Shown here: positions 23,531 through 34,102 of the stretch, piece after piece
Layout: every line of letters starts with the position of its first letter
Position numbering within the stretch: position 1 is the first letter of the stretch
NCBI GenBank assembly: GCA_038277395.1
Contig: CM076195.1
Location: 156,107,594-156,171,593 of the forward strand
From: Dryocosmus kuriphilus
Lineage: Eukaryota; Arthropoda; Insecta; Hymenoptera; Cynipidae
DNA: 64,000 nt
Direction of reading: 5' to 3'
The notes under the pieces: model-generated
The model's input: the letters and a program-made list of their open reading frames with translations, nothing else
What the model was told of the DNA's origin: nothing
Databases searched by the model: none
Program-made: the position numbers and the translations under genes

Positions 23531-23739
23531 GCAAAGTTACAAAACTTGCTATAAGACTTCTTACTTTTAAAATTTTAAGACTGTTTATAATTTATAATGT
23601 TCTGAAATATATAAACAGTAATATAAAAAATAATCTATAAAGCGCACATTGACTTTTGTTTTAACCTTATTAACACAATTTTATTTTAATTTACATATAA
23701 TTTTTTAATTAACTTGTCTTATTAAGAAATTAGTCAATT

Positions 23740-23961
23740 TCAACTATTTTATTAGTGATTTTTTACTCTCAAATGAGTAAATACATTATATATTCGGACT
23801 ACTAATTCTTTAGACGAAATTCTACTAATTTCTTAAGTCGAACATTTTTACTAATCGAATTAGTAATTTTTCACTAATCGTTAGTGACCGACTTCTCTCT
23901 AATTGAATTAGTGAAATATCACTATTAATTAGTGAAATTTAACTAATTCAGATTAAGAGAG
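23740..23961. repeat. Subterminal ACTAAT/ATTAGT repeats of element A
   Basis: At least ten copies of ATTAGT or its complement occur in both orientations in about 220 bp, several as ATTAGTGAAAT palindromic pairs. Arrays like this often serve as transposase binding sites. A related array marks the short element at 37.26-38.19 kb. Confidence 0.7.
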
Positions 23962-24175
23962 TAAGGTTTGTTTATTCAAATTAAACCACCTACGTTTTGG
24001 TTCATGATTTCGAAACGTGGAATTTAATAAAACATCTTTATTTTTTGGTCAAAAGTAGTCGCTTATCATGAACATTACATTCCTAAATTATACTATCATT
24101 CTGTCGAGAAAGATCGACACCTAGATAAATATAATAACAAATATAATCTACAAAATCATTTGAAGTACAAGAACG

Positions 24176-24550
24176 TGTATATAATCGATATGCGGAGTTG
24201 CTTTTGTCTCAATAAATTAATTAGTAGAAGCCAGTGATGGAATATAACTACTTCATATTAAAATGCTTTATTCAAGCTAAAATATCTTATTTCGGAGTCG
24301 TTATGACACCTTCATCAGGAATCGCTGATTGTTGGCATTAAAATTCACATAAAAGCATGGTTATGCAGAATTTTTTTGACAACAGTCAAAAGTTGAAAAA
24401 TTAAATACAATGACGTCAAACCTTTATAGTATATAATCAATTGGAGTTGTTTTTCTGCATAAATTAATTAGTAGAAGTCAGTGATGGAAAAATACCAGCT
24501 ATTAAAATGCTTTATTGAATGCTAAAATATCTTCAGGAATCATCAACTTT
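24176..24550 (-). mobile_element. Penelope-like terminal repeat, two partial tandem copies (PLE-D)
   Basis: A unit with landmarks AAATTAATTAGTAGAAG, AGTGATGGAA and AAAATGCTTTATT occurs near 24215 and again near 24460, about 245 bp apart; the second copy has an internal deletion. The phrase ending CTTCATCAGG resembles the terminal repeats of Penelope-like elements in this window, read on the minus strand. No coding region accompanies it. Confidence 0.5.
24289..24319 (-). ncRNA. Hammerhead-ribozyme-like motif (PLE-D)
   Basis: On the minus strand the sequence reads CTGATGA, then a stem with halves GGTGTC and GACTCC (one mismatch, loop ATAAC), then GAAAT. This is the core order of a hammerhead ribozyme (CUGAUGA, stem II, GAAA). 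One extra A follows CTGATGA, and stems I and III were not confirmed. Confidence 0.4.
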
Positions 24551-24559
24551 TAGTAATAA

Positions 24560-25165
24560 TATTTGCAGTAATCAAGATAGATGATTCGACTTTATTTTTC
24601 GACCTGTCGGTCTTGAAAAACTTGTCTACATTTACATTTCCTTAGTTAAACGTAGACAGTCGCCCTTCCACCTTTTCATCTTTAGCTTCATTCACTAAAT
24701 CTAATTCAAAACTAATCACTCGCTCTAACCTTATTCAAAAAACTAGAATAACTAAAACCTATCACTTAAATTACCTTTAATCAACTATCGATGCGAAGCA
24801 AAGCTACAAAACTTGCTTTAAAGCGAAAAACATGCTTCCTCCTTTATGCCATTAGCTCAGCCGCCGATTAGTGCCTGAAATTTCTTATTTTCTTAACACT
24901 ATTTTACACTATTCTTCGAAAAAAGAAATTTAAACTTCAGATTGTCTGACTCTATAAAGCCTTATCACCTTTACTGAGAGATTTGTCCCAGCTTTTCAAA
25001 TTTCATCCTTTATTCACTTCTATCTTCCTAACTTTTCCCCAACTTTTCTTTTGCTACACTTTAAACTTTACTTCGCACTGAAGTCAGTTTCTTCTGCTTC
25101 TTTCACCATCACGCCACCCTCATTCCACCTCCAGATCGTCTTTCCTACTTTCGCCATCACCAACC
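24560..25165. other. No recognisable gene
   Basis: Moderately AT-rich sequence without a convincing frame or repeat. The open frames at 25051-25335 run into the satellite array and are not supported. Confidence 0.45.
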
Positions 25166-26192
25166 ATCAGTATCTGATTCCATCCTTTAGAACAGTTATA
25201 CACAACATAGCAAATTTTTTTCGTATCTCTTTTTCTGTAATTTGTTCTAATTCTCTTTAGAAACGAAAATTTATTAAACTTCATTGATCTTGTTTTAATG
25301 TCAAGATGGTCGGACAATAACATCTCGTATTTCATCCTTTAAAACAGTTATACGCAACATATCAAATTTTGTTCGTTTCTCGTTTGCTGTAATTTTTCTC
25401 TAATTCTCTTTAGAAATGAAGATTAATTGAACGCCTTCAATCCTTTGATTTTTTTTTTAATCACAAGATGGTTGGACATTAAGGTCTCTGCTTGCATCCT
25501 TTAGAACAGTTATACGCAACACACCGTACTTTTTTCTTTCCTATTTTGCTGTGATTTTTTTCTAACTCTCTCTAGAAATAAAAATTTATTGAACTTCTTC
25601 GATCTGGTTTTAATCACAAGATGACGGCACATTAACATCTCTTATTCCACCCTTTAAAATAGTTATACGCAACATATGAAATTTTTTTCGTTTCTCTTTT
25701 GCTGTAATTTTTCTCTAATTCTCTTTAGAAATGAAGATTAATTGAACGCCTTCAATCTTACGATTCTGCTTTAATCACAAGATGGTTGGCCATTAATGTC
25801 TCTGATTCCGTCCTTTAAAACAGTTATACGCACCAAATATTTTCGTTTCTCTTTTGATGTAATTTTTTTCTGATTTATTCTTTGGAAATGAAAATTTGCT
25901 GAACTTCTTCGATCTTGTTTTAGTCACAAGATGGTGGGACATTAACTTCTCTTATTCCATCCTTTAAAACAGTTATGCGCAACATATCAAATTCTTTTCG
26001 ATTCTCTTTTGCTGTAATTTTCCTCTAATTTTCTTTAAAAATAAAGATTAATTGAGCGCCTTCAATCTTTCGATTTTGCTTCAATCACAAGATGGTTGGA
26101 CATTAATGTCCCTGATTCCATCCTTTAAAGCAGTTATACGAAACACATCAAACTTTCCTTGTTTCTCCTTTGTTTTAATTTTTCTCTAATTC
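25165..26192. repeat. ~155-bp satellite array, left part
   Basis: Monomers of about 150-165 bp carry, in order, CCATCCTTTAAAACAGTTATACGCAACATATC, TTTTCGTTTCTCTTTTGCTGTAA, CTCTAATTCTCTTTAGAAATGA and AATCACAAGATGG words (shown here split). The GTTATACGCAAC landmark recurs near 25195, 25345, 25508, 25661, 25823, 25973 and 26131. Two monomer types alternate, one with GAACTTCTTCGATCTTG and one with GAACGCCTTCAATCTTTCGATTTTG. The array is cut at 26192 by a CACT-2 transposon. Confidence 0.9.
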
Positions 26193-26762
26193 CACTGATC
26201 GACAAAAATGACCTATGTCCTCGCTGAATGCGACATATCATTTCCGAAGTAGTTTTCGATGCTGAACACGAATCTGGCTTTCGTTTGTTGCTATCACGTC
26301 TAGTTTAATAGATATTTTCAATTAAAATTGTTAATGAAAAATTGTTTAACAATTTTTTTTAAGAGTGACAATTTTTTTCCCATCATCTATGTAGGTAATT
26401 TCGATGCGTTTTTTAACGCAGTTTCCGAATATCGTCTTACTTTAGCGATTTATTTGACGGTTTTTGAGATATTCTTAAAAAACTGAAAAAAATGCTTAAA
26501 ATGTACCGAAACTTTAGTGCTCTGTAATTCAGGACAGATTTACTTTTTTTTTAGTGATTAATAGGTCAATTTTTTTGCTTTTTCATGGAGAATAATTATC
26601 TGGAAAGAAAGTTGAATTCAGATTATCCGTTTCTGAAATATCTTGAAAAATGCGCACCCTTCTTTTCAATTTCCGAAAAACTTGTACAAAGTGCTGTACT
26701 GTCCATAATATCTCTACTTATCCACATTAAAATGTTCGACGTTTGCTTGAGCGAACATGTTT
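26193..26762 (+). repeat. CACT-2 left terminal inverted repeat
   Basis: Reverse complement of about 28752-29323 with few differences. Its inner 36 bp (26727-26762) encode the last residues and stop codon of the transposase. Confidence 0.85.
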
Positions 26763-28364
26763 TTTCATCTGATCGTCACGGATAAGACTCCAAAAATAAT
26801 CAGCAAGACTGCTGGTACTCCATTTACCCTGATATCTCTTCTCAATAGTTGCTATATCTTGGTGAAATCTTTCTCCGTGCTCGTCACTGACTGATCCCAA
26901 CTTTTCAGGAAAGAAATCGAAGTGTGAATGTAGGAAATGTATTTTCAATGACATGTTTACATTCAGGCCATGAAATTCCGTTAACATTTCATCCACGTAC
27001 CGCTTGTAGTGCTTAGATTTGTGATTTCCGAGGAAATTTCGGATCACATTCTTTACGGACAACCAGGCTTTTCTCTCTTCACTGCTCAAGCATTCGTCAA
27101 ATTCTGAGTCTTGCATAAGAACACGAATTTGAGGCCCTATGAAAAACCCTTCTTTGTTTTTCGCTTCGCTAAGTTTTGGGAATTTTGATTTTAGATAGCC
27201 AAATGCGTTTCCGTTGCGAACTATTGCTTTTACGAAGTTTTTAACTATCCCGAGTTTGATATGTAGAGGCGGCAAAATAACATCTTTAGTGTCTACAAGA
27301 GGCTCTTGAGCGACATTTCTCTGTCCTGGTTCAAACGAATCGCATTCGGACCAAACCTTGACAGTGTAATGTTTGTCCCTAGCACGGCTGTCCCAATAAC
27401 ATAAGAAGCAACAATACTTCGTGTATCCTGTCTGCAGTCCTAACAGAATACCAATGACTTTAAAGTCGGAACAGATTGGCCAACAGTGTGCGTGGTAATT
27501 TATTTTTAGAAGAAGCATTTTCATGACTTCATAGCACTCTTTTAAATTTGAAGCATAGGCAACAGGTATGGATGGAAACTCATTACCATTATGCAGAAGA
27601 ACTCCTTTCAGACTAGTCTTATTGGAATCGATGAATAAATGCCATTCGCTGGCTATGTACTCATGTCCGACAGCTTTCATCAATTTATTTACGTCCTTAC
27701 AATAAATAAGACCGTCTTCATCAGAAAAAAATTTGGCCAGATCTTTTTCGCGATTGCGGTAGGAAATTCTCACATTTTCGTTCAATAAATTCTTTTCCTT
27801 TAATCGAGATCCCAACAATTCAGCTTTATCTTTTGATAGATTAAGATCTCTTATGAGATCGTTTAATTCAGCTTGATCGAATAAAATCGGGGTTTTCTTC
27901 GAACGTTTCGGTTCTGGTTCATCCCCTTCAGAATTAAGCCTCTTGTTTTCGATTACACCCAAGTCATTCTCTGCTTTCTGCGCATATTTAAAAACAGGCT
28001 TAGTCACGGATGGGACATCAGCATAAACAATCTGTTGCTTATTCTTTGCATTAAAGCCCTTCATGAGTGTGGTATTACAGAAATAACAATCCACATCATG
28101 ATTTCGCGGTTCAATCCAAATCATTGGTGCACAAAAATTTAGATTTGGATGTTTTCCTCGACTTGCAGACCTGAGTTCAATCGCACAAGTAGGACAGCAA
28201 TACTGAGGTTCCCATGACTGAGTGACATTTTTCAAAATTATGCCGAAAGAAAATCGATATCCTGTTTTAATCGTGTCGGTAAGTGGTTGTCTTTGATTTG
28301 TTGGTGCAAAAAGACCACAAACGAAACGGAAAAAATTGGGATTATTCTTACACCTGCCCGACAT
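26727..28364 (-). CDS. CACT-2 transposase-like protein, 545 aa, intact
   Basis: Uninterrupted frame from the ATG at 28364 (MSGRCKNNPNFFRFVCG) to TAA at 26727. An N-terminal Cys cluster (CKNNPNFFRFVCG, CCPTCAIEL, DCYFC; residues about 5-95) is probably zinc-binding. A Lys/Glu-rich linker contains PEPKRSKK, a candidate nuclear signal. The core has LFIDSNKTSLKG, SDFKVIGILLGLQ followed by CFLC, LPPLHIKLGIVKNF, and SDEHGERFHQDI near residue 500. The acidic residues with C-x2-C between the second D and the E fit the DDE core described for CMC transposases, by my reading. About half the residues match the CACT-1 protein. No intron is apparent. This copy could be autonomous. Confidence 0.85.
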   Translation of the reverse strand: MSGRCKNNPNFFRFVCGLFAPTNQRQPLTDTIKTGYRFSFGIILKNVTQSWEPQYCCPTCAIELRSASRGKHPNLNFCAPMIWIEPRNHDVDCYFCNTTLMKGFNAKNKQQIVYADVPSVTKPVFKYAQKAENDLGVIENKRLNSEGDEPEPKRSKKTPILFDQAELNDLIRDLNLSKDKAELLGSRLKEKNLLNENVRISYRNREKDLAKFFSDEDGLIYCKDVNKLMKAVGHEYIASEWHLFIDSNKTSLKGVLLHNGNEFPSIPVAYASNLKECYEVMKMLLLKINYHAHCWPICSDFKVIGILLGLQTGYTKYCCFLCYWDSRARDKHYTVKVWSECDSFEPGQRNVAQEPLVDTKDVILPPLHIKLGIVKNFVKAIVRNGNAFGYLKSKFPKLSEAKNKEGFFIGPQIRVLMQDSEFDECLSSEERKAWLSVKNVIRNFLGNHKSKHYKRYVDEMLTEFHGLNVNMSLKIHFLHSHFDFFPEKLGSVSDEHGERFHQDIATIEKRYQGKWSTSSLADYFWSLIRDDQMKKHVRSSKRRTF

Positions 28365-28499
28365 TTTCTCAGCTTATTTCGACTCAAGAAAAAGAATTCC
28401 TAATGTATATGCACAGTATATCTACTGACTCAAAACGAAAAACAAAAATATATTTACCTGATACCTGCTGAATTAAAACTTACAACACAAGAACACAAA

Positions 28500-28750
28500 T
28501 TCACTGTGATTGCAGACAGGTTTCACCGAAGAGTGAACAAATCACTTCAGAAATGCATGAATTTAAGAAACAAATGAAACGTGAGTGATCGTCTTATGTT
28601 TCAAAACTGCATGAAATTCAGAAACAAATGACAACGTGCGTGATCGTCTTACGTTACTTGATTATAAATTTCATACAGTTATAAAATATAAGACGATCAC
28701 TCACATTATATTTACATCACTTACGATCACATCACATAAAGATCCAATCA
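28500..28750. promoter_or_regulatory. Repeated motifs upstream of the CACT-2 transposase
   Basis: Between the ORF start and the right inverted repeat, GTGAGTGATCGTCTTA-like words occur twice directly (near 28580 and 28633) and once inverted (near 28684), inside a ~60-bp direct duplication with AAACAAATGA. They could be promoter elements or internal transposase-binding sites; I infer this only from position and repetition. Confidence 0.5.
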
Positions 28751-28751
28751 A

Positions 28752-29323
28752 AAAACATGTTCGCTCAAGCAAACTTCGAACATTTTAATGTGGATAAGTA
28801 GAGATCTTATGAACAGTACAGCACTTCGTACCAGTTTTCGGAAATTGAAAAGTAGGGTGCACATTTTTCAAGATATTTCAGAAACGGATGATCCGAATTC
28901 AATTTTGATTCCAGATAATTATTCTTCATGAAATAATAAAAAAATCGACCTATTAATCATTAAAAAAAAGTAAATCTGCTCTGAATTACAGAGCACTAAA
29001 GTTTCGGTACATTTTAAGCATTTTTTTTTCAGTTTTTTAAGAATATATCAAAAACCGTCAAATAAATCGCTAAAGTAAGACGATATTCGGAAACTGCGTT
29101 AAAAAACGCATCGAAATGATCTACATAGATGATGGGGAAAAAATTGTCACTCTTAAAAAAAATTGTTAAACAATTTTTTTATTAACAATTTTAATTGCAA
29201 ATATCTCATAAACTAGACGTGATAGCAACAAAGGGAAGCCAGATTCGTGTTCAGCATCGGAAACTACTTCGGAAATGATATGTCGCATTCAGCGAGGACA
29301 TAGGTCATTTTTGTCGATCAGTG
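28752..29323 (-). repeat. CACT-2 right terminal inverted repeat
   Basis: Partner of 26193-26762, beginning AAAACATGTTCGCTCAAGC and ending CGATCAGTG. Confidence 0.85.
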
Positions 29324-29392
29324 TTCTCTTTAGAAATGAAAATTTGTTGAACTTCTTCGAACTTTTTTTAATGACAAGAAGGTGGAACATTA
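29324..29392. repeat. Satellite fragment between two insertions
   Basis: Part of one satellite monomer (TTCTCTTTAGAAATGAAAAT onward) lying between the CACT-2 transposon and the RTE-like LINE. It ends in GAAGGTGGAACATTA, the LINE's target-site duplication. Confidence 0.85.
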
Positions 29393-31448
29393 TTATTATT
29401 ATTATTATGTAGCTTTGCGAACTCGGAAGTTCATTGCCTCAGCTACCCAGAACCGCCACGCATCTCTATCCTGTGCATCTTCCATCCAGTTTAAATAATC
29501 ATGTCCTAGCTCTTTTAGATCATCCCTTACGTTTTTCTCCAATCTGTTTCTCGGTCTGCCTAGAGGTCTCTTACTAATCGGTCTCCCTCTCAAAACCTGC
29601 GCCACTGTTCTTTCGTTGCCTATTCTTGCAGCATGTCCCGCCCAGCCTAATTTCCGCGCTTTCATTACTCTATTAACGTTTACTGACCCGTAAAGTGCAT
29701 GCAGCTCATCATTATGCAGTTTTCTCCATTCACCAGTCTCTTCGTCCCTTTTGGGACCATAGATTTTTCGAAGTACTTTATTTTCAAATATTCTAAACTT
29801 GTTCTCTTCTCCTTTCGTCAGCGCCCACGTTTCGCACCCGTACATGACGATCGGCATTATTATCGTTTTGTAAATTCTTACTTTGATGTTTCTAGATAGC
29901 GATCGCGATTTTAGTAATGTATTTGCTGCATAGTAGCATCGATTGCCAGCGTGCAGCCGCCTGTTGATTTCCGTTTTAATGTTATTGTCGCTAGTTATAT
30001 TAGTCTCGAGGTATTTAAACTCATTAACTCTTTCAAATTTCATATTTCCGGCCATCATATCCCCCTCTTTATTGCTTTGTTCTGATCTGTCGACGATCAA
30101 ATATTTTGTCTTCGATTCGCTAACCTCTAAACCAATTTCCTTGGCTTTTGTGATCAGGATTTCCGCATTTTTAGCTACCGTTTCTCTATCATCCCCGAGT
30201 AAGTCGAAATCATCTGCATATCCCAGAATTTGTATTATCCCATTGAGGGTAGTACCGGACTGATTCGTTTGTACTTCTCTGACCACGTATTCTAAAACTA
30301 AGTTTAAAAGGATGCACGAAAGCGCATCGCCCTGTTTCAGGCCATCGCGGATCAAAAACTCTTCAGATAAACTTCCATTTACGCGTATCCTACCCCTACT
30401 GCCGCTTAAGCAAACTTCGATAAGTCTAACCAATTTCCTTGGTACGCCCAAGAACTCCAGAATCCAGTATATTTGTGCGTTTCGTAAGCTTTTTTGAAGT
30501 CGATAAATAGCTGATGTATTGCTTCATTAAATTCCCATTTCTTTCCTAACAGTTGTCTAATTGTGAACATTTGATCGCTTGTAGACCGGTTTCGGTGGAA
30601 TCCACACTGGTAATACCCAATGATTTCCTCAGCAGAAGGCGTTAGTCTATTTAAGATTACATTGGTCAGGATCTTATAGCACGAAGGCACAAGTGAAATT
30701 CCCCGATAATTGTTACAGTTCGTTCTATCGCCTTTTTTAAAAATGGGCATAATGATAGAGCTATTCCATTCCTCCGGTATGCGTTCTGTTTTCCAGATTG
30801 CATGTATTAATTTACAAATTTGGCTTGTGAGGCGAGGGCCCCCATTTTTTATCAGTTCTGACGGTAGGTCGTCAATGCCCGCGGCTTTGTTATTTTTCAA
30901 CTTCTTTATGGCCATTTCTATTTCTTTATCAGTAGGCTCATCAATTAGTAGGTCAGCAGTGTGGATTTCACCGAGATTAACTTCAACGGGGGCTTCGTGT
31001 ACGTTCAATAGCTTATCAAAATAGTTTTTCCATAAATTTAGTCTTTCTGTTGCATTAGCTACTAGATTGCCATTTTCGTCCCTCATTACTTCCATTCTAC
31101 TTTGAAAGCCTTTTCTTATAAAATTGATTCCCCTGTACATCTCACGCGGGTTATTTTGCTTATTATGCGTGTCTATTGCTAGTATTTTATTCTTCTCCCA
31201 CTCCCTTTTCTTGGATCTGTAAAATCTATTTGTACTTTTATTAATCTCGAGATACTTCTTATGTGTTTGATCGCACTTATTTTGTAAACTACTTTCTTTG
31301 GCCTTTGTTCGCTTTTCAAACCAAAGTTTGCACTCTTCGTCGAACCACGGTTTGCTTTTGGTTACTTTCTTTAAACCTATAGTACTTTTCGCGGCTGCCT
31401 TTATCGCCTCTTTCATATTGCCCCACAGGGTTTCCGGGTCCTCCTCAC
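29393..31448 (-). mobile_element. RTE-like LINE, 5'-truncated copy 2
   Basis: Inserted in the satellite array with a 15-bp target-site duplication GAAGGTGGAACATTA (29378-29392 and 31449-31463). The 3' end is a TAA-triplet tail (minus strand) only a few bases after the stop codon. Very short 3' UTRs ending in short tandem repeats are a known trait of the RTE clade, which supports the assignment. The endonuclease-encoding 5' part is absent. Confidence 0.85.
29405..31448 (-). pseudogene. RTE-like reverse transcriptase ORF, one frameshift
   Basis: Minus-strand reading from 31448: a linker, then RT motifs KNNKAAGIDDLPSELIK, DRTNCNNYRGISLV, QCGFHRNRSTSDQ and LFIDFKKAYE. A frameshift near 30450-30490 follows. 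In the second frame: VRLIEVCLSGSRGRIRVNG, GLKQGDALSCILLN, GYADDFDLLGDDRE, then the C-terminal region YGCETWALTKGEENKFRIFE and WAGHAARIGNERTVAQVL. The YADD catalytic box is intact. The 5' end is truncated within the linker upstream of the RT, so no endonuclease is encoded. The same family supplies the fragment at 0.3-2.6 kb. Confidence 0.85.
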
Positions 31449-31462
31449 GAAGGTGGAACATT

Positions 31463-33330
31463 AACTTCTCTTATTCCACCCTTTAAACTAGTTATACGCA
31501 ACATATCAAACTTTTTTCGTTTCTCTTTTGCTGTAATTTTCCTCTAATTCTCTTTCGAAATGAAGATCAATTGAACGCCTTCAATCTTTCAATTTTGCTT
31601 TAATCACAAGATGGTTGGACATTAATGTCTCTGATTCCATCCTTTAAAACATTTATACGCAACATATCAACTTTTTTCGTTTCTCTTTTGCTGTAACTTT
31701 TTTTCTAATTCTCTTTAGAAACGAAAATTTATTGAAATTGATTGATGTTGTTTTAATGTCAAGATGGTGGGACAATAACATCTCGTATTCCATCCTTTAA
31801 AACAGTTATACGCAACATATCAAATTTTTTTTCGTTTCTCTTTTGCTGTAATTTTTCTCTAATTCTCTTTAGAAATAAAGATTAATTGAACGCATTCGAT
31901 CTTTCGATTTTGCTTTAATCACAAGATGGTTGGACATTAATGTCTCTGATTCCATCCTTTAAAACATTTATACGCAACATATCAACTTTTTTCGTTTCTC
32001 TTTTGCTGTAACTTTTTTTCTAATTCTCTTTAGAAACGAAAATTTATTGAAATTGATTGATGTTGTTTTAATGTCAAGATGGTGGGACAATAACATCTCG
32101 TATTCCATCCTTTAAAACAGTTATACGCAACATATCAAATTTTTTTCGTTTCTCTTTTGCTGTAATTTTTCTCTAATTCTCTTTAGAAATAAAGATTAAT
32201 TGAACGCATTCGATCTTTCGATTTTGCTTTAATCACAAGATGCTTGGACATTAATGTCTCTGATTCCATCCTTTAAAACAGTTAAATGCAACATATCAAA
32301 TTGTTTTCTTTCCACTCTTATTGAAATTTTCTTTTAATTCTCTCTGGAATTGAAAATTTATTGAATTTCTTCGATCTGGTTTTAATCACAAGATGACGGC
32401 ACATTAACGTCTCTTATTCCACCCTTTCAAATAGTTATACGCAACATATGAAACTTTTTTCGTTTCTCTTTTGCTGTGATTTTTCTCTAATTTTCTTTAG
32501 AAATGTAGATTAATTGAACGCCTTCAATCTTTCGATTTTGCTTTAATCACAAGATGTTTGGACATTAATGTCTCTGATTCCATCATTAAAACAGTCATAC
32601 GCACCAAATCTTTTCGTTTCTCTTTTGATGTAATTTTTTTCTGATTTATTCTTTGGAAGTGAAAATTTATTGAACTTCTTCGATCTTCTTTTAATCACAA
32701 GATGGTGGGACATTAACGTCTTCGATTCCATCCTTTAAAACAGTTATACGCAACACATCAAACTTTTCTCGTTTCTCTTTTGTTGTAGTTTTTCTCTAAT
32801 TCTCTTTAGAAATTAAGAATAATTGAACGCCTTCAATCCATCGATTTTGCTTTAATCACGAGATAGTTGAAGATTGACGTATCTGATTCTATCCTTTAGA
32901 ACCTTTATACGCAATATATGAAATTGTTTTCTTTCCTCTCTTGCTGTAATTTTTTTCTAATTCTCTTTAGAAATGAAGATGTATTGAACTTCTTTGATCT
33001 TGTTTTAATCACAAGATGGTAGGACATTAACGTCTCTTATGGCATCCTTTAAAACAGTTATATGCAACATATCCAATTGTTTTCTTTCCACTCTTACTGA
33101 AATTTTCTTTTAATTCTCTCTGGAAGTGAAAATTTATTGAATTTCTTCGATCTGGTTTTAATCACAAGATGGCGGGACAGTAACGTCTCTTATTCCATCC
33201 TTTCAAATAGTTATACGCAACATATGAAATTTTTTTCATTTATCTTTTGCTGTAATTTATCTCTAATTCTCCTCAGAAATGAAAATTAATTGAGCGCCTT
33301 CAATCTTTCGATTTTGCTTTAATCACAAGA
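31463..33330. repeat. ~155-bp satellite array, right part, with higher-order repeat
   Basis: Continuation of the array, with GTTATACGCAAC-type landmarks near 31489, 31652, 31805, 31968, 32122, 32282, 32435, 32594, 32744, 32905, 33059 and 33215. Two adjacent dimers, about 31620-31935 and 31936-32250, are almost identical over ~316 bp, which shows a recent two-monomer (higher-order) duplication. Confidence 0.9.
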
Positions 33331-33852
33331 TTTTTAATTTTCAATTCTCTATTAAAATTATTAAAATAATTATAAACGCTTCTTCAGGTGCAGTGAAATT
33401 AAAAAATCATTTATTGCTTCTCGAATATTACTTAGAAATTATTTTATTTGCATAAACAAATAATTTATTTATCGCTAGAAAATTGCTTTAAGATTGGCTG
33501 AATTGATGATATCAATATTTAATTATTTATCTGAATTTCTGGTTTTAAACAAAGATAAACAGCTTTAATTACAAGATAGGGTAAACAGAAAAAAAATTAA
33601 ATGAGGTGTAAAATATAAATAAGTTTCACGAGCAAAATTGATTAAATGTGTTTTAATTAAGTTATTATAAATCATGAACAATCTTTCAAACTTTGCCGCG
33701 TATTTACGTTAGGTTATGTTAGTTCTGACTAAGTTTATTTAATATTTGAGTAGATTTGACAGTTTTTAGAAAGGAAGATGCAGTTTATAATATAGAAATG
33801 CTTATTTCGAATGTAAATGAGGCATTTTCCAATCTATAATTATCATAAATGT
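33330..33852. other. No recognisable gene
   Basis: AT-rich sequence between the satellite and element B. No frame, repeat or motif recognised. Confidence 0.45.
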
Positions 33853-33874
33853 ACTCTCTAAAAAAAATAAACCA

Positions 33875-34050
33875 TTGAAAATCTCAATGATTGAATCAAT
33901 AAAAATATTTTCAATGGCAAACCAAAGAAAATTCACTGGCTGATCAGTTACCATTTCAAGTGAATTTAAAAAAAATGTTTGATCATTGAAAAATCCATTG
34001 GTTTGCCAGTGATCCAATTTTTCAATGGCAAACCGTTAGAAAGGTCACTG
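33875..34050. repeat. Left subterminal CATTGAA/CAATGG repeats of element B
   Basis: CCATTGAAA, TCAATGG, CATTGAAAA and CCATTGG words occur in both orientations, several followed by CAAACC. Mirrors the array at the right end. Confidence 0.7.
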
Positions 34051-34102
34051 ATTCTCCCGCTTTTGGATGACGTCACGTCGCTGGAAAAAAACGCCATAAC
34101 TA

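Larger units (their letters stand above)
22051..23961 (+). mobile_element. Gene-bearing element A (probable TA-target element)
   Basis: The right end is clear: ACTAAT/ATTAGT-rich subterminal repeats close with TTAAGAGAG followed by TA. The left end is proposed at CACTCAAAG following TA at 22049-22050, but the inverted repeat is weak. Between them lies a spliced gene homologous to that of element B (33853-37095), which has unambiguous CTCTCTAAA ends. Elements A and B are therefore treated as one superfamily with diverged ends. Confidence 0.5.
26193..29323 (-). mobile_element. CACT-2 DNA transposon, apparently intact
   Basis: A 3131-bp element from CACTGATCGACAAAAATGACC to its reverse complement, flanked by the 3-bp duplication TTC (26190-26192 and 29324-29326). 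The satellite unit it interrupted (CTAATTCTCTTTAG) is exactly restored if the element and one TTC are removed. Inverted repeats are ~570 bp. The single minus-strand ORF of 545 codons is uninterrupted. Termini and protein are clearly related to, but distinct from, CACT-1, so this is a second subfamily. Confidence 0.9.

Noticed and set aside
33802..34017. 71-codon frame at the left end of element B
   Set aside because: It reads through the subterminal CATTGAA array and ends outside the element.
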